From contig NZ_VVIQ01000011.1 of assembly GCF_009728485.1 (NCBI RefSeq), forward strand, positions 26,399-90,398: a stretch of 64,000 nt of DNA, written 5' to 3'. Shown here piece by piece: positions 1-8,955 of the stretch. The first letter of the stretch is position 1. Each line of letters begins with the position of its first letter. The notes beneath the pieces were generated by a model that saw only the letters and a program-made list of their open reading frames with translations, was not told where the DNA came from and made no database searches. Both the position numbers and the translations under genes were made by a program. The DNA is from Prevotella vespertina (GTDB lineage Bacteria > Bacteroidota > Bacteroidia > Bacteroidales > Bacteroidaceae).

Positions 1-1
1 G

Positions 2-583
2 CTCCTTACGGCAGTGTCTTTAACATCTTGTCTTGGCGATGGGGAAGATAGTGTGAGACGCCAACTTCCAACACAGGCAGAGATAGATGCAGCCTTTAAT
101 GTTATGAAAGGTAACTATCAAGGAAAGCTCATTTGCTATGCTTTTGATGAACAATATGGTGGCTGGAAGAAGGATGATTCAATCGCTTCTAACTGGGAGA
201 TAACATCAGATACAACCCTACTTATAAAGCATTTCCCTACTAAGTTCCTTGCTAAGAGTGTTACGAATGTGAGCTTAAAGCAGGCTATTGAGGCCTTACC
301 TGCACAAGACTTAAACTTTAAGATAAGTATTCGACAAGCACGACCATCAGCTACGGGCTTTTACATTGTACCACTCCTTGCTGATTTAGGAAACCTTACT
401 TATGATGGAGCAAGCCATCAGATAGGGGTGAGATTTATATGGAATGAGTCGACAATAGGTAAGTTTGATCCTTCGACAAAGCGTATGGGTATTCGCTTGA
501 TAGAGAATGGTATCTATGTTGATAAAGTACTGAAAGATGATGTTTATCGTGCTGGTAACATTTATATCTTACATACAAACTGA
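2..583 (+). CDS. DUF4840-like lipoprotein, 5' end missing
   Basis: The gene runs into the left edge of the window. The open frame continues upstream of the first GTG (14), and the residues LLTAVSLTSC read like the end of a lipoprotein signal peptide with the lipobox LTSC, so the true start lies outside. The mature part begins with a Gly/Asp-rich stretch typical of Bacteroidota surface lipoproteins. The rest, about 185 residues, resembles small DUF4840 lipoproteins of Prevotella; that assignment is from memory of the family pattern and is not certain. No catalytic motif is visible. It ends 36 bases before a terminator hairpin shared with the convergent DUF4435 gene. Confidence 0.55.
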   Translation, partial: LLTAVSLTSCLGDGEDSVRRQLPTQAEIDAAFNVMKGNYQGKLICYAFDEQYGGWKKDDSIASNWEITSDTTLLIKHFPTKFLAKSVTNVSLKQAIEALPAQDLNFKISIRQARPSATGFYIVPLLADLGNLTYDGASHQIGVRFIWNESTIGKFDPSTKRMGIRLIENGIYVDKVLKDDVYRAGNIYILHTN

Positions 584-618
584 TACAGAGAAGTATCTTT
601 TAGGTATTAGATAAGTGT

Positions 619-652
619 AAGGCGGTTGTTTCATAGGTGATACAACCGCCTT
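619..652. terminator. Bidirectional terminator hairpin
   Basis: Perfect 11-bp stem AAGGCGGTTGT / ACAACCGCCTT with a 12-nt loop, placed between two convergent genes. The minus-strand DUF4435 stop codon lies at its right edge. It can serve both transcripts. Confidence 0.8.
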
Positions 653-1673
653 AATTGTTGGTTATTTCTTCTTGTGTAGATTGTCTTTCTAAGAACAATC
701 TAACATCTTCTTGCAGTTTTCTGAAAGGTTCTGCATTTCTGTAACCTACGTTCCTTCTCAACATGGAAACGATAGCTTCTATGCTATGACTATAACTTGA
801 TAACTCATTCCGACGCTGCGTATCATGCACCGCATTGCGATTTATCTCCTCTTCTCGCTCTCTGATGAGTTGGTCGCAGACACGTTTAAGGATGGGAACA
901 ACAACATTGTCGAAGAGATGATGCCCTTGTATATATAAATAGGTGGTAGTAGGTGTAACGCCAAGTGTGCTTAGCTCTCTCTTTAGTTGTAGGTAATCCT
1001 CCTTTGCATAAGGGTACTCTTTTTGTAATTGGCGTATCTTCCTTTGTACCTTATAATGCAGTCTTTGTAAGGATTCAGCAGCATTATAGATAGAAAAGCG
1101 CCCTATTTCGATAACTCTATTGAAGTCGGTTATAGTGAATTGGCGGTACTTTTGGTGTCTATAAGTCCATATATTCCAAACAAAGAGAGGATAGATAATC
1201 TCGCTATATTGGCTTAGGAAGGATTCAAAGTCAAATATGGCGTGGTCGTTAAGGGCTACAGCTACACTCACATCATGCAGACTTTGGGCGTAACACTGTA
1301 GGTTTTCAATGGCATAAGCATAGGTATGAAAGACGTAAGGGTTAGTGATGACTTGTGTAGAAGTAGCTGTTTCGCCTTGTAAAAGATAGTCATAATCCGC
1401 ATCAACGCACGCTATCATGTTCTCTCCCATTTGATTTGAAATAAGGTTCATAAGCACCGACTTCTTCCCTTTCGTTAGGTTCAAGCGTGACGGAAGCATA
1501 ACTTCAAAGAAGCGATCATTGCTTTCGAAGCCACTTAACACCGTCCTCCAAAAGAAGATATCATCGTATGCCTCGACGTATGCAATAATCTTTCTGCGTG
1601 CATGCTTACCATTAAGTTGATTGGCAGCATTGATGTATGCCGATGATAGATTGTCGCGGAGTCGTCTGCTCAT
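651..1673 (-). CDS. DUF4435 (TOPRIM-type) protein, AriB-like
   Basis: Protein of 340 residues that looks like a DUF4435 member. Two acidic motifs expected of a TOPRIM nuclease fold are visible: AYVEAYDD, with Glu34, and ACVDADYD, with Asp91 and Asp93. It sits 20 bases downstream of an ABC-type ATPase gene on the same strand, so the two form an operon. The same pairing (ATPase AriA plus DUF4435 TOPRIM effector AriB) defines the PARIS anti-phage system, in which the effector is released by the ATPase and degrades host tRNA. That this pair works in the same way is inference. DUF4435 proteins also occur in other ATPase pairs of unknown role. Confidence 0.75.
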   Translation of the reverse strand: MSRRLRDNLSSAYINAANQLNGKHARRKIIAYVEAYDDIFFWRTVLSGFESNDRFFEVMLPSRLNLTKGKKSVLMNLISNQMGENMIACVDADYDYLLQGETATSTQVITNPYVFHTYAYAIENLQCYAQSLHDVSVAVALNDHAIFDFESFLSQYSEIIYPLFVWNIWTYRHQKYRQFTITDFNRVIEIGRFSIYNAAESLQRLHYKVQRKIRQLQKEYPYAKEDYLQLKRELSTLGVTPTTTYLYIQGHHLFDNVVVPILKRVCDQLIREREEEINRNAVHDTQRRNELSSYSHSIEAIVSMLRRNVGYRNAEPFRKLQEDVRLFLERQSTQEEITNN

Positions 1674-1693
1674 AGTGCCTCCTTCCCTTGTTA

Positions 1694-2512
1694 TTATTTG
1701 TCAGTAATATCCGAAACTTCCGTTACTCGGTCTATCCAACCATTCATTATCACAGCCGGACTATGCGTACTTAGGATGATTTGAACATTGGGATTCAGTT
1801 CGAGAATGAGGTCAATTAGTCGTTTCTGCCAGTCTACGTGCAGGCTAACTTCAGGTTCGTCCATAAAGAGAACGTATGGTTTATTATCTTCAACGAGCAC
1901 TGTCAAGAGGATAACCAATATCTGTTTCTCTCCGCTTGAGAGCTGATAAGGATAGAGCGTTTCGCCTATCTGTGAGAAACGAATCTCATTCTCCGTGCGA
2001 ATGATAGTCTTTCCTGTTTCGGTGAAGAGGTCGTCTATGATATCTTGGAATCGCTTTTTGGGTAGGGAGATACGCTGTGCCTCTTCCGCAGCATTAGCTG
2101 TTCCGCTTTGTAAAGTAGCAATGATTCGGTTGCCAATGTTCACTTGGTAATCCAGATACTTGCGTTGCAACTGAAAGAGCTGCCAGTCTAATTCGGTGGA
2201 AAGATTGCCATCCATCTTACTAACACTATCCGAATTTAACAGCGGGCGATCGAACGAACGGATAATATCATAGCGTATCCATTTGGCATCGGAAGGGTTC
2301 ACTTTCAACCGAACGCCCTTTAGTAGATGACTGGGGAACTCTCCGCCTTGTGAAAAAGAGCGTACCACCTTATTTATAATGGTACTCTTTCCAACGCCAT
2401 TGATACCACTTAAGATATTAACTTGCCGATCTAATGTCCATCGAATGTGCTTCTTTCCACTCCAAAGGGAGTCGATTTCAATCTCTTCTATATAATTGGC
2501 ATATTTCTGCAT
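1694..2512 (-). CDS. AAA/ABC-type ATPase, AriA-like partner of DUF4435
   Basis: ATPase of 272 residues. It shows Walker A GINGVGKST (36-44), an ABC signature LSSGEKQ (191-197), Walker B ending in FMDEPE (Glu219 is the likely catalytic base) and an H-loop STHS (His250). This is the set found in the OLD/AriA-type AAA_15/AAA_21 ATPases. I chose the ATG at 2512 because a TAnnTTTG promoter box lies 31 bases upstream and because the open frame further upstream reads antisense to cysK. The protein is shorter than the usual AriA (well over 400 residues), so if it is a PARIS-like sensor it is a compact form with little room for an inserted coiled-coil domain. Confidence 0.8.
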   Translation of the reverse strand: MQKYANYIEEIEIDSLWSGKKHIRWTLDRQVNILSGINGVGKSTIINKVVRSFSQGGEFPSHLLKGVRLKVNPSDAKWIRYDIIRSFDRPLLNSDSVSKMDGNLSTELDWQLFQLQRKYLDYQVNIGNRIIATLQSGTANAAEEAQRISLPKKRFQDIIDDLFTETGKTIIRTENEIRFSQIGETLYPYQLSSGEKQILVILLTVLVEDNKPYVLFMDEPEVSLHVDWQKRLIDLILELNPNVQIILSTHSPAVIMNGWIDRVTEVSDITDK

Positions 2513-2543
2513 AAGGCTTTCTTGTAGTATTATAACACTATCG

Positions 2544-2551
2544 CAAATATA
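2544..2551 (-). promoter_or_regulatory. -7 box of the ATPase-DUF4435 operon
   Basis: Minus-strand TATATTTG matches the Bacteroidota -7 consensus TAnnTTTG and lies 31 bases before the ATPase ATG. No good -33 box is visible. Confidence 0.55.
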
Positions 2552-2660
2552 GTGCTTTTTATCTGTTTGACGATAGAAAAGGCTCTTTTTAACGTAAATA
2601 CCATAATTGTGGTATGCGAAATAACACAAAGTTAGTATTTTAAAGACCAATGTTTCTTCG

Positions 2661-2668
2661 TACCTTTG
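2661..2668 (+). promoter_or_regulatory. cysK promoter -7 box
   Basis: TACCTTTG fits the TAnnTTTG consensus. It is divergent from the ATPase promoter about 110 bases away, and leaves a leader of about 85 nt before the cysK ATG. Confidence 0.65.
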
Positions 2669-2756
2669 CACCTGTGAAAAAGAAACAAAACACTTAGAAC
2701 TTGCGGTGATAAGTGTTTTGATTGGTAGATGAAACAAATAATTAAAGGTAACGGAT

Positions 2757-3704
2757 ATGACAAAGATTGCAAAGAAACTCACCGAACTGATTGGGAATAC
2801 ACCCTTGTTGGAATTAAATAAGTTCTCTTCTTTGAAAGGACTTGAGCAACCAATCATAGCAAAGATAGAATCGTTTAACCCTGGTGGAAGCGTCAAAGAT
2901 CGTGTTGCTCTAGCGATGATTGAGGATGCTGAAGATAAAGGACTTCTGAAGCCAGGAGCCACAATCATCGAGCCAACGAGTGGTAACACGGGAGTTGGTT
3001 TGGCATTAGTAGCAGCAGTGAAGGGCTATAAACTCATCCTTACTATGCCGGAAACAATGAGCATAGAACGCCGTAACCTTGTGAAGGCTTATGGTGCTAC
3101 TGTTAAGTTGACGAGCGGTAAAGAGGGTATGAAAGGGGCTATCAAAGCAGCGGAGGAATTGCGCGATTCGATTCCAGGAAGCATTATTCTTCAGCAGTTC
3201 GAGAACCAAGCTAATCCGCAGAAACACTATGCGACAACTGGTAAAGAGATATGGCGTGATATGGACGGAACGGTAGATATCTTCGTAGCCGGTGTAGGAA
3301 CTGGTGGTACAATAAGCGGTGTTGGCAAGTATTTGAAGGAGCAGAATCCGAATGTAAAGGTCGTTGCTGTGGAGCCAACAACATCCCCCGTACTAAGCGG
3401 CGGACAAAGTGGTCCGCACAAGATACAGGGCATTGGCGCTGGTTTTATACCTTCTACATACAACAGCAAGTACGTTGATGAAATCTTCCAAGTCGATAAT
3501 GACCAAGCGATACTCACAGGGCGTCAGTTGGCACAAAGCGATGGTTTACTTGTTGGTATATCATCAGGTGCAGCAGTCTTTGCGGCTAGTGAGCTTGCAA
3601 AACGCCCCGAGAATAAAGGTAAACGAATCGTTACTTTACTCCCAGATACGGGTGAGCGTTATCTCTCAACGGTATTGTATGCTTTTGAGGAATATCCCTT
3701 GTAA
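2757..3704 (+). CDS. cysK: Cysteine synthase A (O-acetylserine sulfhydrylase)
   Basis: PLP enzyme of 315 residues that makes L-cysteine from O-acetylserine and sulfide. The PLP-lysine motif PGGSVKDR places the Schiff-base Lys at residue 47, and the substrate loop TSGNTG is at 74-79. The phosphate-binding glycine loop GTGGT and the C-terminal SSGAA (PLP ring contact) are also present. Length is normal for CysK. It is a cytoplasmic housekeeping enzyme with its own promoter and a terminator, and has no evident link to the divergent ATPase operon. Confidence 0.95.
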   Translation: MTKIAKKLTELIGNTPLLELNKFSSLKGLEQPIIAKIESFNPGGSVKDRVALAMIEDAEDKGLLKPGATIIEPTSGNTGVGLALVAAVKGYKLILTMPETMSIERRNLVKAYGATVKLTSGKEGMKGAIKAAEELRDSIPGSIILQQFENQANPQKHYATTGKEIWRDMDGTVDIFVAGVGTGGTISGVGKYLKEQNPNVKVVAVEPTTSPVLSGGQSGPHKIQGIGAGFIPSTYNSKYVDEIFQVDNDQAILTGRQLAQSDGLLVGISSGAAVFAASELAKRPENKGKRIVTLLPDTGERYLSTVLYAFEEYPL

Positions 3705-3729
3705 GAAATAAATAATACCTATAAAGATG

Positions 3730-3782
3730 GGTGGGAAAGGTCGTTATTTTTAGAGGAAACGACTCTTTGCCACCTTTCTTTA
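3730..3782 (+). terminator. Terminator after cysK
   Basis: Interrupted stem GGTGG...GTCGTT / AACGAC...CCACC followed by a T-rich tract (TTTCTTTATATT). It lies 26 bases beyond the cysK stop. Confidence 0.6.
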
Positions 3783-4292
3783 TATTGTATTTAAACTAAA
3801 TCCTACTTATTATTAATCTAATAAGCCCCTATCTTCTTTTATATTTCATTTTATGTTATATTTATCATTCACACTAATTCCTTATTAGTCAATGCTCTAA
3901 TGTAATCAATGAGATGACAGGTATGATAGGAAAATGATTTCTTTGGTCTTTTAAAAGGAAACCTATATTCAGCCAAAGAGTTATAAGCTTGAATCTATAG
4001 CCTGTGTATGATAAGGATTGTCTCTTGTTTCCCCTTGTGTAAGTTGGGTGTTTTTCGAAGTGAGTAAAGCCTCTTCTTGATATAAAAATGGCCTTTTTTT
4101 AGTACACCAAAAGCCTCCCTTTGTGAGAATAGTAAGTCATATCGATTATATGTAACTATGTTCTAAACATTAAACATTTGATAATGAGTGTTCTTGTTGT
4201 ATGTTTGCTGTGTTTTTAATGACCTATTGTCTCAAAATTGCAAGTAGATGTCTATAATTTAAAGAAAAACAATATTTTTTCTGAAAAATATA
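3783..4292. other. Long AT-rich gap before the porin gene
   Basis: No gene is visible here. The gap contains an isolated palindromic box CTTTTAAAAG at 3958-3967 (the same box that is tandemly repeated at 25781-25930), and a 22-bp periodic array near 4047-4120, listed separately. The rest is AT-rich with no clear structure. Confidence 0.5.
4047..4120. repeat. 22-bp periodic array, GCC family, copy 1
   Basis: Degenerate units in which a GCC core flanked by A/G-rich and T/C-rich arms recurs at 4069, 4091 and 4113, exactly 22 bp apart; a weaker unit precedes them. The same family recurs in four other intergenic gaps in this window. Confidence 0.65.
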
Positions 4293-4321
4293 TTGTCTAT
4301 CCAAAAAAAATACTACCTTTG
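4293..4321 (+). promoter_or_regulatory. Promoter of the OmpA-type porin gene
   Basis: -33 box TTG (4293-4295) and -7 box TACCTTTG (4314-4321), separated by 18 nt: a textbook Bacteroidota promoter. The leader is about 45 nt and AT-rich. Confidence 0.8.
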
Positions 4322-4371
4322 CACTCTAGAATTAAATGTCGCTAAAATCAATACATTAATATTAAGCATTT

Positions 4372-5454
4372 ATGAAAAAGTTTTTGATTGCACTTTCAAT
4401 GCTCGCAATGGGCATTAGTAGTACGCAGGCTCAGGTAGCTTATGAGAAAGCTAAGCCATTTGATAACGTCTATCTCGGTGTTGAGGGTGGTGTAATGGGT
4501 CCTATGAGTTTCAAGCATTTTGCTCCTCTTAACGCTGCAGCAGGTTTGAAGTTAGGTAAGCAATTTAGCCCAGTTTATGGTGCTAACCTCGAAGGTCTTG
4601 CTTTCTTCGGTGATAACCGTTGGCAGACTGGTTCTTTAGGTTTTGCTAATAGCCACACAATCGTTCGTGGTGTGAACCTCGGTTTGAATGGTACTATCAA
4701 TTTCACAAACTTGTTCTGTGAGTACAATCCAGATCGTCGTTTCGAGGTTGGTGCAGAAGCAGGTGTAGGTTACTGGATTACTTTCGGTGACAAACACATT
4801 ATCCAGACTAACAACGTAGGTGACGATACAGAGTTGACAGCTAAGACTGGTCTTACTTTCGCTTACAACCTCGGTGAGAAGAGAGCTTGGCAGCTTTATG
4901 TAGAGCCAGCTGTTCTCTGGAACCTTACACATGGTCCTGGTGATGCTATCCAGTTCGGTCGTCAGGCTGCTCAGCTTGGTCTTTTCGTTGGTTTGAACTA
5001 TAAGTTCAAGACTTCTAATGGTACTCACAACTTCAAGGTTTGGAATGTTGGTGAGTTGAACGATGAGATTAACTCTCTCCGTGACCAGTTGAATGCTAAG
5101 CCTAAGGAGGTTATTAAGGAGGTTGTTAAGGAAGTTGTTAAGGAGGTTCCAACTCAGGTTAATCAGACTCTTTGCATTGACAACTTGGTATTTGTAACAT
5201 TCGCTCAAGGTAAGTACGACCTCACAAATGAGGCTAAGAAGGCACTTGATGATGTTAAGTCTGGTCGTCACGTACAGATTGTTGGTACAGCTTCTCCAGA
5301 GGGTCCAAAGGATCTTAACGATCGTCTCTCTCAGAACCGTGCAAACGTTGTAGCTAAGTATCTCCAGGGTCGTGGCGTTGTTGTTGACGAGGCTAAGGGT
5401 CAAGGTGTACAGGGCGTAACATCTAACCGTTTGGCAGTTGTTTACGTAAAGTAA
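4372..5454 (+). CDS. OmpA-family outer-membrane porin
   Basis: Protein of 360 residues with a signal peptide ending at TQAQ (about residue 21). A membrane beta-barrel of about 190 residues with alternating aromatic strands follows, then a charged linker made of iterated KEV(I/V) units (about 244-260), and a C-terminal OmpA peptidoglycan-binding domain of about 95 residues (GTASPEGP, then NDRLSQNRANVV). This architecture matches the abundant Omp40/41-type proteins of Porphyromonas and Prevotella, which link the outer membrane to peptidoglycan. Codon use is strongly biased (for example GGT, CGT, AAG), which suggests high expression, in keeping with the strong promoter and terminator. Confidence 0.9.
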   Translation: MKKFLIALSMLAMGISSTQAQVAYEKAKPFDNVYLGVEGGVMGPMSFKHFAPLNAAAGLKLGKQFSPVYGANLEGLAFFGDNRWQTGSLGFANSHTIVRGVNLGLNGTINFTNLFCEYNPDRRFEVGAEAGVGYWITFGDKHIIQTNNVGDDTELTAKTGLTFAYNLGEKRAWQLYVEPAVLWNLTHGPGDAIQFGRQAAQLGLFVGLNYKFKTSNGTHNFKVWNVGELNDEINSLRDQLNAKPKEVIKEVVKEVVKEVPTQVNQTLCIDNLVFVTFAQGKYDLTNEAKKALDDVKSGRHVQIVGTASPEGPKDLNDRLSQNRANVVAKYLQGRGVVVDEAKGQGVQGVTSNRLAVVYVK

Positions 5455-5505
5455 TTAAGCTAATAGATTAGCTCTTTTGTAGCTAACGTTAGATAATAAT
5501 ATTAG

Positions 5506-5545
5506 GTAGGGATAAACCATATAGAGGTTTATCCCTACTTTTTTT
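5506..5545 (+). terminator. Terminator after the porin gene
   Basis: Perfect 13-bp stem GTAGGGATAAACC / GGTTTATCCCTAC with a 7-nt loop, followed by seven T. It is a classic intrinsic terminator. Confidence 0.9.
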
Positions 5546-5591
5546 CTATTAGTTTCCTTTTAAAAGTCATTTATAAGTTAATTTTTCTTTG

Positions 5592-5599
5592 TAACTTTG
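5592..5599 (+). promoter_or_regulatory. -7 box of the esterase/acylation operon
   Basis: TAACTTTG matches TAnnTTTG and lies 81 bases upstream of the first gene of the run. A lone palindromic box CCTTTTAAAAG is at 5556-5566, about 25 bp upstream, near the -33 region. Confidence 0.55.
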
Positions 5600-5680
5600 C
5601 TGGCAACAGACTAAATAGAGGTATTGCTGGTACTTACTAATTAATTTAAGCGTTTGTATAAGATTATAGAATGATATAGG

Positions 5681-6490
5681 ATGAAGTACATTTTTTCTAT
5701 AATAATACTATTTTTTACATTGCATGTATCGGCTCAGATTCGACCAGAAGGTCAGTTTGAAACGAAATACAATGCCGTTCCTGACGGGTATAACTTTTGG
5801 ATATATACGCCTGATGAATACAAGGAGAATAAACATCCTTTACCGCTTATCATCTTTCTACATGGGGCTAGTCTTTGTGGAAATGACTTAAATAAGGTAA
5901 GACGTTATGGAGTCTTGGATGCGATTGACAAGGGTAAGATTATTCCCATGTTCGTGGTAGCTCCTCAGAATCCAGGTGGTCCATGGAGTCCGAAAAAACT
6001 AAATAATATATTGGAGTGGATGAAGTCTCACTATTCCATAGATGCAAGTCGTGTGTATGTTCTCGGTATGAGTCTTGGTGGTTATGGAACAATGGATTTC
6101 GTCGGAACTTATCCCGATAAGATTGCAGCTGGTATGGCTTTGTGTGGCGGAACGACGTTAAAGAATATGAGTGGACTTGGTGAAGTGCCTCTTTGGATTA
6201 TGCATGGAACGGCAGATAGAGCCATCTCTATAAACGAATCAAAGCGTGTGGTCAATTATTTACAAGCTAATCATCTTGACCAGTTATTGCGTTATGATTG
6301 GTTACAAGGTGGTAGTCACGGAGTTTTAGCACGCATTTTTTATCTTCAAAAAACCTATGATTGGCTAATAACCCACTCTCTGAATGACAAACCAAAAACT
6401 ATAGATAAAGATTTCAATATTACCTGGGACGATATAAAAGCAACCTATCAAAACCTAAAGAACTTGCCCCAGATGTATGATAATGATTAA
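5681..6490 (+). CDS. Secreted alpha/beta-hydrolase (esterase)
   Basis: Protein of 269 residues with a signal peptide ending at VSAQ (about residue 19). The fold shows the oxyanion-hole HGAS (61-64), the nucleophile elbow GMSLGG with Ser131, and likely triad partners Asp179 (GTADRA) and His213 (GSHG). This pattern is that of feruloyl-esterase/PHB-depolymerase-like or dienelactone-hydrolase-like enzymes of the periplasm. It opens a co-directional run with an SGNH hydrolase, an MBOAT and DHHW proteins, so a role in removing or editing acyl groups on a surface glycan is plausible but inferred. Confidence 0.8.
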   Translation: MKYIFSIIILFFTLHVSAQIRPEGQFETKYNAVPDGYNFWIYTPDEYKENKHPLPLIIFLHGASLCGNDLNKVRRYGVLDAIDKGKIIPMFVVAPQNPGGPWSPKKLNNILEWMKSHYSIDASRVYVLGMSLGGYGTMDFVGTYPDKIAAGMALCGGTTLKNMSGLGEVPLWIMHGTADRAISINESKRVVNYLQANHLDQLLRYDWLQGGSHGVLARIFYLQKTYDWLITHSLNDKPKTIDKDFNITWDDIKATYQNLKNLPQMYDND

Positions 6491-6526
6491 TTGAAACCTA
6501 TGATTAAAACCCTAAAATAATATAAC

Positions 6527-8056
6527 GTGAAGCTTCGCAATTACTATCAAACGGTGTTGGCTGTATCCTTACTGGTGACAGCCTTATCTTGTCACGATGC
6601 TAAGAAGGTTGAAACTCAAAGTCCACTTACAGATTCCGTTGCTGTTGAATCAAATATAGAAGACCATTATTTGCCCGACACGATGTATGCTTCTGCCAAT
6701 AAATTGAAGTGGTCTATAGATGCAGAGGGCAATTCGGAGAGCCTGTTGAAAGGAAAGATTTCTGATTACGAAAGTGTTGATATCCTCACATTCCGTAAGA
6801 ATCCAATGCGCAATGCGGACTTTGGTGGCATGGTGAAGGGAACTCCTGATACTATAGAAATAGCTTGGAAATTTGATACCTACTATAACCGAGAACACAC
6901 ACATTTTGGTGTTTGGGGTGGTGGAAGTGGCTGGACAGGACAGCCATTGTATCTTAATAAGAGTAATGAAATCATCCTTTCCTCTCTTTGCAGTCGCACT
7001 TATTTCATTGACTTTACTACTGGTAAGGCATCAAGACCATCTGTAGATGTACATAACACGATTAAAGGAACATCTTCTATTGACCCTTTCTTCAAGAATT
7101 TATACATAGGTCAGGGCATTCCTAATCATCTACCTATTGGACGATTAGTAATCGATCTGAACAAAACCAAAGAATCGCAATTCATTGATCGTGACTCACG
7201 TGCCTTACGTCATTGGTATGCGTCTGATGCTTCACCAGTCGAGGTTGGTGGCTATCTTTTCTGGCCTGGTGAAGATGGTAGTTTATACAAGTATAGCCGT
7301 AAGCAAGGGCACTTGAAACTTGTCAGCGCATTGCGTTACACTATTAACGGGGCTGCTCCTGGTATTGAAAATAGCCTATGTGCCTATCGTAACTATGGTT
7401 GGTTTGGTGATAATCATGGTAGTATTATCTGCGTAAACCTTAACACCATGAAGCCTGTTTGGTATTACGACAACCACGATGATATTGACGGAACAATCGT
7501 CTGTGAGGTTGAGAATGGTACACCTTATATATATTGTGGTTGTGAAGTAGACAAGCAAGGAATGAGTGGAACTTGTTACTTTGTTAAGCTCAATGGCTTA
7601 ACTGGTGAAAAGATATGGGAGCAGAAGATTCCTTGTAATCGAATAAAAATAGGGGAGAAAGTGCTTGATGGTGGAATGTATTGTACTCCTTTGTTAGGCA
7701 GAGGAGATGCGAAAGGGTTAATCTTTGCCAATATCTGTCGTAATGGAGCCGATGGGAAGGGTAAGTCATCAGGGCAGTTAGTAGCCTTTAATACCACCGA
7801 TGGCAAGATTGCTTATACAACCCGTCTGAATCAATTTGCATGGTCCTCACCTATTGGATATATGAATGAAAAGAACGAGCAGTTCATCTTTACTGGAGAT
7901 TCTGGTGGTACAGTCTATCTTATAAGGGCAAAGAATGGCGAACTACTCTTTAAGCATCATGTAGCAAGCAACTTTGAGTCTTCGCCTATAGCAATAGGCA
8001 ATACAGCTGTTGTTGGGTCTCGTCAGAATGGAATCTATAAGTTTATTATCAGATAG
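6527..8056 (+). CDS. PQQ-like beta-propeller lipoprotein
   Basis: Protein of 509 residues starting at GTG 6527. The lipoprotein signal ends at ALSC, so Cys22 is the likely lipidated residue. The mature chain shows repeated blades of the PQQ-like beta-propeller type (for example GEKIWEQKIP, GKIAYTTRL, NGELLFKHH near the C-terminus). No cofactor-binding residues can be assigned, so it is more likely a binding or scaffold protein than a quinoprotein dehydrogenase. It follows the esterase by 36 bases and precedes the SGNH hydrolase by 52, as part of the same run. Confidence 0.75.
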   Translation: MKLRNYYQTVLAVSLLVTALSCHDAKKVETQSPLTDSVAVESNIEDHYLPDTMYASANKLKWSIDAEGNSESLLKGKISDYESVDILTFRKNPMRNADFGGMVKGTPDTIEIAWKFDTYYNREHTHFGVWGGGSGWTGQPLYLNKSNEIILSSLCSRTYFIDFTTGKASRPSVDVHNTIKGTSSIDPFFKNLYIGQGIPNHLPIGRLVIDLNKTKESQFIDRDSRALRHWYASDASPVEVGGYLFWPGEDGSLYKYSRKQGHLKLVSALRYTINGAAPGIENSLCAYRNYGWFGDNHGSIICVNLNTMKPVWYYDNHDDIDGTIVCEVENGTPYIYCGCEVDKQGMSGTCYFVKLNGLTGEKIWEQKIPCNRIKIGEKVLDGGMYCTPLLGRGDAKGLIFANICRNGADGKGKSSGQLVAFNTTDGKIAYTTRLNQFAWSSPIGYMNEKNEQFIFTGDSGGTVYLIRAKNGELLFKHHVASNFESSPIAIGNTAVVGSRQNGIYKFIIR

Positions 8057-8108
8057 GATATTTACTTTTTAAGGTAATCAAGCCATATTATATAAAGCTA
8101 TTTATTGA

Positions 8109-8921
8109 ATGAAAAAAGTTTTAATAACCCTTTTGTTAGCATTTGCCAACTTATGTTTGGTTCATGCTCTAAGCCCATTCTCTAAAACGAGTAATACACA
8201 AGAGCATGTGAAGAGTGTTGTCTTTTTGGGTGATTCTAATTTATGGAGTGGGGGTGACGATTGTACTAATTCTCGTAGTTGGAGCTATTGGTTTAAGAAC
8301 ATTCTGCAGCCTGAGACTTGTCGTAGTTATGCCCGAAGCGGTGCTACATGGTCGAATACTGAACGTACAAAGGCAGATGTTAATAATTATAGTGAGGTAC
8401 TCTCAGATGAGAATGTGATATGGAATCAAGTTTTGCGACTTATCAATGACATTGAAAGCAAGAAGTTTGCACCACCTCAATACATCTTTATTATGGCTGG
8501 AACAAATGATGCCTGGTTTCATCAGCAACGTCCTTCTCTCTTAAAAGAAAGTGTGCATGATGTTTTTTCAAAACCACTTGTTGAAACGAAACCAATGCTA
8601 TCGCTGGCTGCAGCTGTGCGTTATAATTGCGAACTCCTACATACTCGATTACCCCAGAGTAAGGTCATTCTTGTCACTCCCATGTTAACAATTCGTGCCT
8701 CAAAGGATAGGGTGAGTAACATTTCTAATGTCATTGCAGATTGCGGAAAACGATTGAATGCTCCAGTTATTCGCCTTGATACCCCCTCACTCATCAATCC
8801 TCTACAAGAAAGAAAACAAAAGCAAAATACCATCGATGGTACTCATACCAATGTGCGTGGTGCTGAGAAAATAGGAAGGTATATAGTTTCTCAATTTAAG
8901 TTCATACTCATAAAGAAGTAA
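8109..8921 (+). CDS. SGNH/GDSL hydrolase, exported
   Basis: Protein of 270 residues with a signal peptide (cleavage near VHALS). SGNH blocks are visible: GDSN with nucleophile Ser43, a conserved SGAT block near residue 76-79, GTND with Asn132, and DGTHTN with Asp242 and His245. These enzymes hydrolyse or transfer O-acyl groups. The next gene is an MBOAT acyltransferase, and an SGNH protein next to an MBOAT is the usual make-up of polysaccharide O-acetylation systems such as AlgI/AlgJ/AlgX or PatA/PatB. It probably acts in the periplasm on the same glycan. Confidence 0.85.
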   Translation: MKKVLITLLLAFANLCLVHALSPFSKTSNTQEHVKSVVFLGDSNLWSGGDDCTNSRSWSYWFKNILQPETCRSYARSGATWSNTERTKADVNNYSEVLSDENVIWNQVLRLINDIESKKFAPPQYIFIMAGTNDAWFHQQRPSLLKESVHDVFSKPLVETKPMLSLAAAVRYNCELLHTRLPQSKVILVTPMLTIRASKDRVSNISNVIADCGKRLNAPVIRLDTPSLINPLQERKQKQNTIDGTHTNVRGAEKIGRYIVSQFKFILIKK

Positions 8922-8955
8922 AAATCATCTCGTAATATTTATTTAAATCATATTT

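Noticed and set aside
2513..2989. N-terminal extension of the ATPase by 159 residues
   Set aside because: It reads antisense to the cysK start, has no ATPase-like sequence, and lies upstream of the TATATTTG promoter box at 2544. ATG 2512 fits the family start.
4636..5403. Long open frame antisense to the porin gene
   Set aside because: A shadow of the biased codon use of the porin gene, with no homology-like motifs.
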